Positions 27,401 through 35,354 of a DNA stretch of 64,000 nucleotides are shown here, in pieces. The position numbers and the translations under genes were made by a program. This DNA is from an uncultured Flavobacteriales bacterium. Its GTDB lineage: Bacteria > Bacteroidota > Bacteroidia > Flavobacteriales_D > Parvicellaceae. Numbering within the stretch: the first letter of the stretch is position 1; each line of letters opens with the position of its first letter. The stretch lies in the NCBI GenBank assembly GCA_913030835.1, contig CAJWDP010000005.1, forward strand, positions 1 through 64,000, in the 5' to 3' direction. The notes beneath the pieces were generated by a model. That model worked only from the letters and a program-made list of their open reading frames with translations, was not told the origin of the DNA and did not search any database.

Positions 27401-28950
27401 CCTGATCTAGCTCCAATCCATCTATACATTCTCGATTTCACCGAAATTGTTCCCTTTGCTGAATTGTAGACCAGCAACCCCATGTTGTTGAGGCTGTATA
27501 ACAAGGGCTTCAATTGCGACATCGTTTTGCCTAAATAAGTTGCTAGATCTATCGCCTTAAAGTTCCTGGATCCATTTTTTTTCACAAAAGCCTTGATTCT
27601 AACCAATGGGTTGACACCCATCCCTGTCAATCTATCGTATCGGTACTGAGAGAAATAATTCTGGGATTCAAAGAAGGCTTTGTTCTCAGTACTGCCCATT
27701 AGTGTGCCAAAATTCATATTATCATCACCTATACGCCACGAGAGTGCTTCGAACTCCATATCAATTTTGTGAAACGAATTGAAGTAAGGGCTCTGACCCG
27801 TGCCTTGCCCCCCACGTATGAGTGTCAATTTTCGCTTTTCTAGTCCCTCATGAACATATTTAAGCTCAATTCCCGGATGATAAATCGAATCCTCCCCCAG
27901 CTTAATTTGAAGCTCTGCCTTTTCTGATGCAATACTTGTTGCGTTGATAACATAAATGATAGACTCTGCTGTGATGAATGGCTTCCCCTCGTACTTAATG
28001 GTAATTTTCGCCAGTTCTTCAAATGTACCTTTTCCAATGAGCCTTCCACCTTCCATCGTGAACCCACCATCATAGTCAATGTCCTGAAATATATTTTTTA
28101 TTATCAAACGTTTATCATAAGATTCGAACCGAGGAAACACCACTTTATCAGGTCCTCTATTAGAAAGAACTTTTTCGGCTAAAACACCAAGTATTGGTTC
28201 CTCAAAGTAGCTATTGTAAAACAAAACTGAATCCGCATTGTATCCCGCACTTTTCAGTCCTATCTTATAGTTCTTAAGCTCAGCATATGTCTCTTTTGGA
28301 TCCAACCCAGCGCGTTTCCAGGTAACCTTGCCACCTTTACCAAGCCAAATGTTCTTAAGTGGATCAAAAGTGCCGGCAGTTTGATAAATCACGCCGCTGT
28401 CTCCTTTGGACATGCATTTCAAGTCAATTTTTTCGAAAACAACCAGCGGAGTTTTGTCTTTGAACTTAAATTTAAATTTCGGAGCACTTGCCTGCCATAC
28501 CGTTGATGAAGATTGAAAAATGATATTCTCATTGAACAAGTTTGAGCTCATTTTGAGGAAATCGGAGAATTTTTGTTTATTTCTTGCCGCCAACTGATCG
28601 ATTGTTTGGTGCCAATCTTCAAAAGCACCGTCAGGCTGTTCTTTTCTAAAAAAGTTGGATAATGAAGTCAAATAGGCCTTGTAATCAGGGTAAGGCTTCA
28701 ATTTTTGCTTGAGAATCAGATTGGCAGTTTTATACACGATCATCCTCTGATTACTACTGAACTTACCTCCGTACCATTGTGTTTCAAATTCCTCCATGAA
28801 TCTTTTTGCATCCCCCCTATCAACCGTTGCCAACCAATCCTTCGATTGCTCAAAAAACTCGGTAGAGTCTGTAGAAAAAGAACTAAACTGTCCATGGGTC
28901 AAGGTTGTCAATAAACCCAACACAACTATTAACGCACTTTTTAATCTCAT
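24478..28950 (-). CDS. Very large secreted protein of unknown function (1490 residues)
   Basis: I start at the ATG at 28950, which is followed by a signal peptide (ALIVVLGLLTTLTHGQ); the longer frame would overlap prmA. I recognise no named domain. After an alpha-helical N-terminal part (to about residue 170) the sequence is dominated by short alternating beta-type segments with repeated patterns of the kind F-x-F-K-x-K and ending phrases such as LVVFEKIDLKC, GSLSLLNYDLALEGVK, TFKGVILAGRTEVYGDEF, HYPVMNI-like blocks. This suggests a long beta-structure, perhaps of the AsmA/TamB/LptD-like lipid-conduit kind, but that is speculation. There is no T9SS sorting domain, so a periplasmic or outer-membrane-associated location is likely. 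It lies between prmA (4 nt) and plsY (5 nt). Confidence 0.9.
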   Translation of the reverse strand: MRLKSALIVVLGLLTTLTHGQFSSFSTDSTEFFEQSKDWLATVDRGDAKRFMEEFETQWYGGKFSSNQRMIVYKTANLILKQKLKPYPDYKAYLTSLSNFFRKEQPDGAFEDWHQTIDQLAARNKQKFSDFLKMSSNLFNENIIFQSSSTVWQASAPKFKFKFKDKTPLVVFEKIDLKCMSKGDSGVIYQTAGTFDPLKNIWLGKGGKVTWKRAGLDPKETYAELKNYKIGLKSAGYNADSVLFYNSYFEEPILGVLAEKVLSNRGPDKVVFPRFESYDKRLIIKNIFQDIDYDGGFTMEGGRLIGKGTFEELAKITIKYEGKPFITAESIIYVINATSIASEKAELQIKLGEDSIYHPGIELKYVHEGLEKRKLTLIRGGQGTGQSPYFNSFHKIDMEFEALSWRIGDDNMNFGTLMGSTENKAFFESQNYFSQYRYDRLTGMGVNPLVRIKAFVKKNGSRNFKAIDLATYLGKTMSQLKPLLYSLNNMGLLVYNSAKGTISVKSRMYRWIGARSGRMDFDVIQFVSEPESGVKYNGSLSLLNYDLALEGVKNITLSRAQGTKVFPDEGKIILKKNRSFTFKGVILAGRTEVYGDEFSFDYDKFRLNLIETNWIRFFVKRKEKHTSGDVIRKLQSQLVGARGYIDIDHEKNKSGKDTTKHEYPVMNITKKTFVFYDNKNIHEGQYDREKFYFEVEPFIMDSLDNFATRGMHFDGKLVSASIFPDITESLTVQDDYSLGFQRDAPEGGIPLYLGKANYENEIKLSNKGLQGSGEIDYLTSHAESSEITFLPNSLSAIAEVYVNKGGPGPPELPNVRGSNVKVVYVPEEEVLYASSINKTDLLDFYDSLAKLNGTLALRPEGMTGNGLMTIMKKGELLAVNFKFKERQIDADTSDFDLLSFDLDALAFRTTNVNAHIDFDTKKSEFKSNDGESFVEFPDNQYICYMDKFNWYMKSDDLEMEAGKKGDSDVKIETDMDLAGPNFFSVHPKQDSLSFRAPKARFDVRKKVITCTDLEYITVADSRIYPDSNKVYIERKAKMRTLNNSSIVTNYITKYHTILKAVTDIKAKNEYKSSGYYQFKDELGKTREIYFDKIEPDTALRSYAKGEIKEKMEFKLSPQFSYYGQVEMFSAQKELLFTGLTKISHNCGGIARNWMSFSSPIDPKDIYIPVEKDLKDENGNPVAAGIIMNTDSVSLYPTFLSNKLNEKHKNVVVAQGFLRFNKKKQVYQIGEKEKLREESLPGNLVTLSRDSCFVRGQGQMNFGINSGQLSIVPYGKVFYSPVKKEVEGVATIVLNFPFNENALEKMGKDIVSKVGFESFDYSSPSFELALREICGLEKSDNIISDLTIHGEIKKKNFAEELLKSMILPDVKFVWNKSTNSYRSVGKIGIGNILKKQVYKYVEGYIELTKRSTGDMVDIYLKLDGKNFYYFNYKSGKKGIFQTYAANKEYNEIIKDTKTDNTKFKGEKGVEDFQFMLSSPTKARAFLRRMED

Positions 28951-28954
28951 AAAT

Positions 28955-29785
28955 TTATACCTGGTAAGATAATAACGACCAACCGTCCTTTTCCATTTTT
29001 TTATCAAAAACCAATCCCAAATTCTCTGCCTTACTCTCTAATAGCTCATTATCGGTGGTGTAAAACCCACTTAAAAGCAACCGACCTCCATGATTCAATG
29101 CATTCACATATATCTCCATGTCCTTTAGTAGAATGTTACGATTAATATTAGCTAAAATAACATCAAATTTTTGGTTGTCAATCTGTTCTGCCCCCCCTTT
29201 GTAAATGCAAATATCTTCTAACTTATTCAACTTAAAATTTTCTATAGAATTGTGGTAAGCGTAATCTTCAATATCAATTCCAACTACACGATCAGCTCCT
29301 CTCTTTTTTGCCAAGATGGCAAGAATCCCGGTGCCGCACCCCATGTCCAGCAAGTTCTTTCCAATCAAAGGAACATCCAGCAATTCCTGAACCATCAGAT
29401 ATGTTGTTGGATGATGGCCCGTCCCAAAAGACATATTCGGTGCAATAACAATTTCTAGTGCATCTCCATCCGATGGGGAATGAAACGGTGCTCGAATCAA
29501 ACACTTTCTATCCACCCATATCGGATCAAATTCATCTTCCCATTTCTTGTTCCAATTTGTCGATTCAATTTCCCTAACACGATAGGAAAACTCCAGTGCT
29601 CCTATTTTCAGCGCATGCAAATTGTCAAATAAATCCTCATCAAATTTGACCTGTTGAATGTATGCTTTCACCCCAGCTGAAGTGTTTACAAAACTTTCGA
29701 ATTCTATTTCAGAAAGTTCATAAACCAACACCTCTCTCGCCGGGAGCAAAGGATTCAAAAAAAATTCAACTTCTACGTAGTTCAT
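28955..29785 (-). CDS. prmA: Ribosomal protein L11 methyltransferase
   Basis: The ATG at 29785 (MNYVEVEFFL), two bases after the tpiA stop, is chosen over an upstream frame running inside tpiA. The 276-residue protein has the PrmA signatures: NMSFGTGHHPTTYLM, the SAM-binding motif LLDMGCGTGILAILA with acidic end VVGIDIEDYA, and the catalytic region DVILANINRNIL. It trimethylates L11 using S-adenosylmethionine. It is part of the tpiA-centred operon, an arrangement I recall as common in Bacteroidota. Confidence 0.95.
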   Translation of the reverse strand: MNYVEVEFFLNPLLPAREVLVYELSEIEFESFVNTSAGVKAYIQQVKFDEDLFDNLHALKIGALEFSYRVREIESTNWNKKWEDEFDPIWVDRKCLIRAPFHSPSDGDALEIVIAPNMSFGTGHHPTTYLMVQELLDVPLIGKNLLDMGCGTGILAILAKKRGADRVVGIDIEDYAYHNSIENFKLNKLEDICIYKGGAEQIDNQKFDVILANINRNILLKDMEIYVNALNHGGRLLLSGFYTTDNELLESKAENLGLVFDKKMEKDGWSLLSYQV

Positions 29786-29787
29786 TT

Positions 29788-30531
29788 CTAGAATGATTGT
29801 GCAATCTGCAAAAAGCTTTGGGGATCCATAGATGCCCCGCCAATCAATCCTCCATCTACATCCTTGCAACTAAATAAGTCCTTGGCATTTGTTGTATTGC
29901 AACTCCCACCGTACAATAGGCATACATCATCTGCTATATCCGAGCCATATTTTTCTCTAACAACAGAGCGAATAAAGTAGTGCATTTCCTGAGCCTGATC
30001 TGAGGTTGCAGTTAATCCAGTGCCTATAGCCCATACCGGTTCATACGCAATGATTACTTTTCCAAATTCGCTATTGGATAGCCCAAAAAGATCATTGGAA
30101 ATTTGATTTTTTACCACATCAAAATGGGTATCATTACGCCTTTCTGACTCTGTTTCTCCACAACAGTATATTGGGAACAATCCATTATCCAGAATAGCAG
30201 TGACCTTTGCCTTTAAAAATGAAGAACTTTCCAAAAAGTATTTTCTACGTTCACTATGTCCCACTAAACAATAACTGGCCCCTGCATCTGATAACATGGC
30301 GGCAGACACTTCACCCGTATAAGCCCCACTTTGCTCCGAATGACAGTTTTGACCGCAAAGTTTAGCATTTCCTTTTATGGAATGAAGTCCCTGCAAATAC
30401 AAATTAGGGGGAGCAACTATTGCATCTACATCATCAGGCCATGTCATTTGGTTCAATTGACTAAAAAAATTATGTGCGGTCTCACCCGTCATATTCATTT
30501 TCCAATTGGCAGCTACAATTTTTCGTCTCAT
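29788..30531 (-). CDS. tpiA: Triosephosphate isomerase
   Basis: The 247-residue glycolytic enzyme interconverts dihydroxyacetone phosphate and glyceraldehyde 3-phosphate. Active-site residues are intact: Asn9 and Lys11 (AANWKMN), His92 (LVGHSERR) and Glu164 (AYEPVWAIGTG); the phosphate-binding LLYGGSCNTTNA and GGLIGGASMD are present. The permease stop lies one base upstream of its ATG, so it is co-transcribed with the genes on both sides. Confidence 0.98.
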   Translation of the reverse strand: MRRKIVAANWKMNMTGETAHNFFSQLNQMTWPDDVDAIVAPPNLYLQGLHSIKGNAKLCGQNCHSEQSGAYTGEVSAAMLSDAGASYCLVGHSERRKYFLESSSFLKAKVTAILDNGLFPIYCCGETESERRNDTHFDVVKNQISNDLFGLSNSEFGKVIIAYEPVWAIGTGLTATSDQAQEMHYFIRSVVREKYGSDIADDVCLLYGGSCNTTNAKDLFSCKDVDGGLIGGASMDPQSFLQIAQSF

Positions 30532-30532
30532 T

Positions 30533-31855
30533 CTATCTAATTCTAACTCTCGGATCTAAAAATCCGTACAGTACATCTACTAATATATTAATCAACACAA
30601 AGAACACAGCGATAACCAGTGTTATTCCCATTGCAACGGGTAAATCCTCACCTAAGACAGATATTACCAACTGATTTCCAATGCCATCCCAATCAAAAAC
30701 CCTTTCGACAAATACTGCTCCTGCTAAAAGGGAAGCAAACCAACCAGAAACCGCTGTTACTACCGGGTTTAGTGCATTTTTTAAGGTGTGTTTAAAAATC
30801 ACTCTAAATGATGAGACTCCTTTTGCCTTAGCTGTTCGAACGTAATCCTGAGATATTACATCAAGCATCGAACTTCGAGTAAGCTGCATCACAATAGCCA
30901 ATGGCCGAATTCCAAGTGTTATTGCAGGTAAAATAAGTCGGTCCCAATGGTATCTGTATTCTCTGGTCCATTCATCCCGCTCAGCCAAAACACCAGTTCC
31001 TTCCAGGCCTGTACCCGGCAAATCAGTGTAAACAGATATACCTGGAATCAATTCTGAACCTGACAAGCCATTAATGACCACTCCTAGCAACCAAATGACA
31101 ACACCCAACAAAAACCATTTCACAGTCATTTCCAGTAAAAATCCCCAAAGTATTTTCTTGGAAGAACCGATACTTGATTTCTTTTTCTTCTGAAGTATTA
31201 CGCCGAAAACCAGGCCGAGCATCAAAAAGAAAAATGGCAAGACAGGCAGACTTGTGACTTCAGTCCATAAACTTCCGCCGATCCAGGCAATAATAATTCC
31301 CGACAAATAAGAGGGTGCTGACATCCCCAGAACTGCAAATACCAGCGAGCTATTATCAAAAAAGGACCCTCTATTCAACGCTGCAAATATTCCTAAAACT
31401 ATTCCAAAAATAGTTGCGATAAGAATCGATGCAACTGCCAATATTGCCGTATCCGGCAGTGTACTCTTAATGATGTCGGAGACCTCTCGATCGGTGCTAT
31501 ATGATCTTCTCAAATAAGGATACTTCAATACCAGTGTGCGATTTTCACTCCAATCCAGGAGCTTTAGATAGGTATACTTGGTATCATCTAAGAAGATATA
31601 ACTCGATTGAACCGAAGTGTTGTGCACGGACACCGGCGACAAATCGTTGAGGTACAAAGCATATCTTGACATCAGAGGTAAATCGAGTCCCAAATCATGC
31701 CGAATAGATTGCAAAATTTCCTGATTTGCATTTTGTCCACCAAGCATTAAAGATGGATCGCCCTGTTTGAAGTTGAAAAGAAAGAAAACGATGGTAATTA
31801 CCCCGAACAAAACAAGTAAGCCATAAAAGAGTCTCCTTATAATGTATCTAAACAT
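30533..31855 (-). CDS. DppB/OppB-type ABC transporter permease, orphan, with internal insertion
   Basis: The 440-residue protein has the binding-protein-dependent permease organisation: N-terminal helix YIIRRLFYGLLVLFGVITIVF, the GDPSLMLGGQN loop, a TM core (DTAILAVASILIATIFGIVLG) and the EAA-like cytoplasmic loop (MLDVISQDYVRTAKAKGVSSF) followed by ALNPVV and VFVERVFDWDGIG. OppB/DppB proteins have about 310-340 residues; here about 100 extra residues lie in the middle (about 215-310), with two hydrophobic segments around KKKKSSIGSSKK. No OppC, ATPase or binding-protein gene is in the window. It imports small peptides or a similar solute with partners encoded elsewhere, or has changed role. 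Confidence 0.85.
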   Translation of the reverse strand: MFRYIIRRLFYGLLVLFGVITIVFFLFNFKQGDPSLMLGGQNANQEILQSIRHDLGLDLPLMSRYALYLNDLSPVSVHNTSVQSSYIFLDDTKYTYLKLLDWSENRTLVLKYPYLRRSYSTDREVSDIIKSTLPDTAILAVASILIATIFGIVLGIFAALNRGSFFDNSSLVFAVLGMSAPSYLSGIIIAWIGGSLWTEVTSLPVLPFFFLMLGLVFGVILQKKKKSSIGSSKKILWGFLLEMTVKWFLLGVVIWLLGVVINGLSGSELIPGISVYTDLPGTGLEGTGVLAERDEWTREYRYHWDRLILPAITLGIRPLAIVMQLTRSSMLDVISQDYVRTAKAKGVSSFRVIFKHTLKNALNPVVTAVSGWFASLLAGAVFVERVFDWDGIGNQLVISVLGEDLPVAMGITLVIAVFFVLINILVDVLYGFLDPRVRIR

Positions 31856-31857
31856 GC

Positions 31858-33855
31858 TTACTTCAGATCTTTAAGTTGAGGAATTCTATTGCAGTCCCAT
31901 TTACCTTTTACAATTCCTTTTTCCAAATAGACCATTCCAGGGTTTGAACGAACCACGATTTTCAGTTCGGTTTGATCACAAATATAATAAGGAAAATAAA
32001 ATTCTGTTTCGCGTTTAACTTCTTCAGCTAGTTCATCAGAAGCACTAGATACAAAGACGATTTGAACACCATTACTCTCCGCTTGTGAGACTACATCCTT
32101 CATGGATTTCAGGCTTTCCTCATTCACCTTTTCCAAATCATAACACACAACCCATAACACCCGATCCTGATTAAGCACGTAATTGGTAACATCAATTTTA
32201 GGATCATTTGGTGGCCGAACAACTACGTTTGAGTCCCCGACGTATTCCCATAATCCATTGATCATGGGATACAATGAATCCTTAAATTCTGTTTTTAAAA
32301 CCAACTCGATTCTGTTCTCGATCGTATTTTTCATAACATAATAATCTTCACTGTACCCTGGGTCGTACTCCATTTCGATATTGAATCGAATGGCGCTATC
32401 GCGTTTTTTCAATGAATCTAGATCACTATAGCTCTGCAACAACTGGAAATCATTTATCTTACGTTCATACCCGGTTTGCAAAACGTGTTTTTCACCATCA
32501 TAATCAATTGCTAAATAGGTGCTATTGAAAGAGGAGTCTTCCCACAATCTAAGGGCAGTATAGGAGGTGTCAACCACAATCGTATCTTTTCCAGTGTGTC
32601 TGTTCCGCCACAACCAATTCGTGTAGTATTTCATTTCGGGCAATTGCTCTTCAGGCCCTAATTTCAAATTTCGCTCATACGCTGACATCATATTGTCAAT
32701 TACGCTATCTCCAATTTTATATGGCCTATAGTCTTTTATTGGCAAGAACGTATACGTGTATAAAGCGAATCCATATGAACATAAGGCCATTACAATTGCT
32801 ATGGCAAAAACTTGTTTTGCACCGGGTTTCATTACACTTTTAAGACCATAATACAGAATACAAGCTACCAGGGTAAAAAATAAAGGGAACCACCAACCAA
32901 ACAAGCCTCCACCAAACAACGCGATGAGAATTAAACTTCCTCCAATAATCACCACATCGTCACTAAGGGAATTGATACGAATAGTGCCCTGCTTAAAAAA
33001 CAACACTAAGACAAAAAAGACAAGGAAAACATCCTTATAAAATGATTCTCTTGGTGTCAATGATCTGCCTACAGATCCCTTCAAAGCATCACCAAAACAC
33101 CCACAATCTTCCACACATTCCCAATAGAAGTTGGGAATTGGAATTTGCTGTGCAGCCAGGATACTATTCGAATCCGGATTTTCCTGATCTATTTGTCTTC
33201 TTGCATCCACTGCCAGCTTAATTGTATCTGCAAATGGTGATACCATTCTATCTGCCTTAAAAAAAGCACGTTCATACTTTATTTTTCCAGTTTCCTTGTC
33301 TCCGCTCAAAAAAGCTTGATCACCCTCACTTAGCTTTCTTGAAATACTTGAGTAGTCCGTACGATTTGAAACACAATCAGCCGTGAAATTGGTTAACCAA
33401 GCAAAAAATACAGTCATTAGCAGAATCAGTGTAGTTGCTAGTCTGGACCATGCTCCAATCAAAATTGCCAATCCTAAGAGTACCTCAGCGCCACTAATTA
33501 GGATAGACAACAGCAATGAGTAATGTTCAAACACGGCCCACCCTGCGCCTAGTGACTGGGGCCTGAAATATTCTTCCAATTTGAATGCGAATCCAATGGT
33601 GTCATTGGCCTTTATTAATCCGGACACAATAAATAACCCTCCGACAACGATCCTGGACAATACCACAGCAGAATTTTCTCCACCTCGTCCAAGCAGCAGC
33701 AGAATCCCAAGCAAGGAAGCCGCGAAAGTCATTATCCAATAAATGTTGAAATCATCGACTATTTCCGGAGCTGATATTCCAAAATAAACCAGCAGGACCG
33801 CACCCAACAGATATACAACACCCTGTACTTTAAAGATTGCCTTGAATTTGCCCAT
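31858..33855 (-). CDS. DoxX/BT_3928-like membrane protein with C-terminal thioredoxin-like region
   Basis: Starting at the ATG 33855 (a TTG lies three codons earlier), the product has 665 residues. The N-terminal half carries about eight hydrophobic helices; the block SRIVVGGLFIVSGLIKANDTIGF and LLSILISGAEVLLGLAILIG is DoxX/MauE-like. A periplasmic-type loop holds the cysteine cluster CVEDCGCFGD, reminiscent of MauE-type proteins involved in disulfide chemistry. A long hydrophilic segment (about 375-560) follows, and the end (VLWVVCYDLEKV, SNPGMVYLEKGIVKGKW) looks like a thioredoxin fold without a CXXC pair. It is similar to BT_3928-family proteins found beside DUF1599 and tpiA, but longer than I expect. 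Function unknown; redox or quinone-linked envelope role is a guess. Confidence 0.8.
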   Translation of the reverse strand: MGKFKAIFKVQGVVYLLGAVLLVYFGISAPEIVDDFNIYWIMTFAASLLGILLLLGRGGENSAVVLSRIVVGGLFIVSGLIKANDTIGFAFKLEEYFRPQSLGAGWAVFEHYSLLLSILISGAEVLLGLAILIGAWSRLATTLILLMTVFFAWLTNFTADCVSNRTDYSSISRKLSEGDQAFLSGDKETGKIKYERAFFKADRMVSPFADTIKLAVDARRQIDQENPDSNSILAAQQIPIPNFYWECVEDCGCFGDALKGSVGRSLTPRESFYKDVFLVFFVLVLFFKQGTIRINSLSDDVVIIGGSLILIALFGGGLFGWWFPLFFTLVACILYYGLKSVMKPGAKQVFAIAIVMALCSYGFALYTYTFLPIKDYRPYKIGDSVIDNMMSAYERNLKLGPEEQLPEMKYYTNWLWRNRHTGKDTIVVDTSYTALRLWEDSSFNSTYLAIDYDGEKHVLQTGYERKINDFQLLQSYSDLDSLKKRDSAIRFNIEMEYDPGYSEDYYVMKNTIENRIELVLKTEFKDSLYPMINGLWEYVGDSNVVVRPPNDPKIDVTNYVLNQDRVLWVVCYDLEKVNEESLKSMKDVVSQAESNGVQIVFVSSASDELAEEVKRETEFYFPYYICDQTELKIVVRSNPGMVYLEKGIVKGKWDCNRIPQLKDLK

Positions 33856-33907
33856 ACCGATCAATTACTATAAATCTACGCTGAGTTGCATGTAACACAG
33901 TTAAGTT

Positions 33908-34462
33908 TTAACCTTCTCTTAACTTTTCTTCAGTCATTAATATCATAGCAAACATGGAATAATTCAACATGTCCATGTAATTTGCATCAATGCCCTCCGA
34001 AATAATTGTTTCGCCCATATTATCTTCGATTTGCTTCACTCGTAACACTTTCATTAAAATTAAGTCTACCAGTGATGAGATCCTCATGTCTCTCCAAGCT
34101 TCACCGTAGTCGTGATTCTTCCTAAGCATAAGGTCGCGTGTTTCTCCTAAATGCTTTGCATAAAGTGTCTCAACATAATCCAGCTCAAGCTCTAATTCTT
34201 CGGTTTCAGTTAATTCCAGCTGGATGAGAGACATGATACAGTAGTTGACAATTCCCACAAACTCGTCTTCAATGCTCTCTCCTACCTTATTTTCACCGGT
34301 CTCCTGTATCGTTCGAATCCTATTCGCCTTTATAAAGATTTGATCGGTTAAAGAGCTCGTTCTCAGAATTCTCCATGCCGTTCCATAATCCTTAGTTTTC
34401 TTAATGAAAATGTCTTTACATTTGTCTGCAACCCCGTTGTATTGGTCAACTGTTTTAATCAT
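33908..34462 (-). CDS. DUF1599 (nucleotide modification associated domain) protein with internal duplication
   Basis: The 184-residue protein is made of two copies of the same about 80-residue helical unit: IFIKKTKDYGTAWRILR...SIEDEFVGIVNYCIMS and LMLRKNHDYGEAWRDMR...GIDANYMDMLNYSMFA. The K-x-x-DYG-x-AWR motif defines DUF1599, which resembles all-alpha NTP pyrophosphatase (MazG-like) folds; biochemical role is unproven. It is the first gene of the operon running to 17146, followed by the DoxX-like gene after 52 nt. Its start codon is only 16 nt from the divergent folP start. Confidence 0.9.
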   Translation of the reverse strand: MIKTVDQYNGVADKCKDIFIKKTKDYGTAWRILRTSSLTDQIFIKANRIRTIQETGENKVGESIEDEFVGIVNYCIMSLIQLELTETEELELELDYVETLYAKHLGETRDLMLRKNHDYGEAWRDMRISSLVDLILMKVLRVKQIEDNMGETIISEGIDANYMDMLNYSMFAMILMTEEKLREG

Positions 34463-34478
34463 TAAATCCCTGAAATAA

Positions 34479-35354
34479 ATGGGTACGAAAGATAGGGTTT
34501 TTTACCAAAAAAATGAGATTACTTGCAAGGGTAAAAAAATTCACCTGAGCACACCCAAAATTATGGGTATTTTGAACTTGACACCCGACTCTTTTTATAC
34601 AAAAAGCAGGCAAACCTTTAAGAGCAGTCTAATCGCATGCGAAAAGATGCTGAATGACGGGGCCGAATTTGTGGATGTTGGTGGCTACTCAACAAGACCA
34701 GGAGCATCCGAGGTCAGCACAGAAGAAGAGATCAACAGAACTATTCCGGTCATTGAAGCCATTTCAAATGAGTTTCCCGAATTGGCAATATCCATTGATA
34801 CTTTTAGATCTGCTGTGGCCGAGATAGCATTGGATGCTGGTGCGTCAATGATCAACGACATATCGGGAGGAGAGCTAGATGCTGAAATGTTTAACCTGGT
34901 GGCTTCTCGAAATGTACCTTTTGTCCTCACGCACATGCAAGGGACGCCACAAAATATGCAAACCAACCCAACCTACTCTTCGGTTGCAACGGAAGTGCGT
35001 TCGTCATTGGAACAACGATTGTGCACTCTTAAATCGATGGGAGCAACTAATGTTATCGTTGATCCTGGATTTGGGTTTGGCAAAACTTTGGATCAAAATT
35101 ATGAGCTGTTAGCGAATTTTGATTTACTTAGGAAATTGGGCGTCCCCCTGCTTGCCGGGGTTTCAAGGAAATCCATGATCTATAAACTTCTGGACACCAC
35201 AGCAGAAAAAGCGCTAAACGGCACCACAACACTTCATACGCTATTGCTAGAGAAAGGGGCTTCGATTCTGCGTGTGCACGACGTAAAAGAAGCCGCACAA
35301 TGCATCACTTTATGGTCTGCTTATTCCAGGATGGATTTGTCAAAGCATAAGTAG
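34479..35354 (+). CDS. folP: Dihydropteroate synthase
   Basis: The 291-residue enzyme condenses p-aminobenzoate with dihydropterin pyrophosphate for folate synthesis and is the sulfonamide target. Signatures: IMGILNLTPDSFY, the VDVGGYSTRPGA loop, ISIDTFRS, MINDISGG, PFVLTHMQGTP, IVDPGFGFGK and AGVSRKSMI. The ATG at 34479 gives 28 residues before MGILN, a usual N-terminal length. Divergent from DUF1599 with 16 nt between start codons; its 3' end overlaps the convergent next gene by 50 nt. Confidence 0.97.
   Translation: MGTKDRVFYQKNEITCKGKKIHLSTPKIMGILNLTPDSFYTKSRQTFKSSLIACEKMLNDGAEFVDVGGYSTRPGASEVSTEEEINRTIPVIEAISNEFPELAISIDTFRSAVAEIALDAGASMINDISGGELDAEMFNLVASRNVPFVLTHMQGTPQNMQTNPTYSSVATEVRSSLEQRLCTLKSMGATNVIVDPGFGFGKTLDQNYELLANFDLLRKLGVPLLAGVSRKSMIYKLLDTTAEKALNGTTTLHTLLLEKGASILRVHDVKEAAQCITLWSAYSRMDLSKHK

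Noticed and set aside
28110-28130. GATTCGAACC resembling a tRNA T-loop
   Set aside because: It lies inside the 1490-codon gene and no acceptor or anticodon stem can be formed around it; no tRNA gene found in the window.
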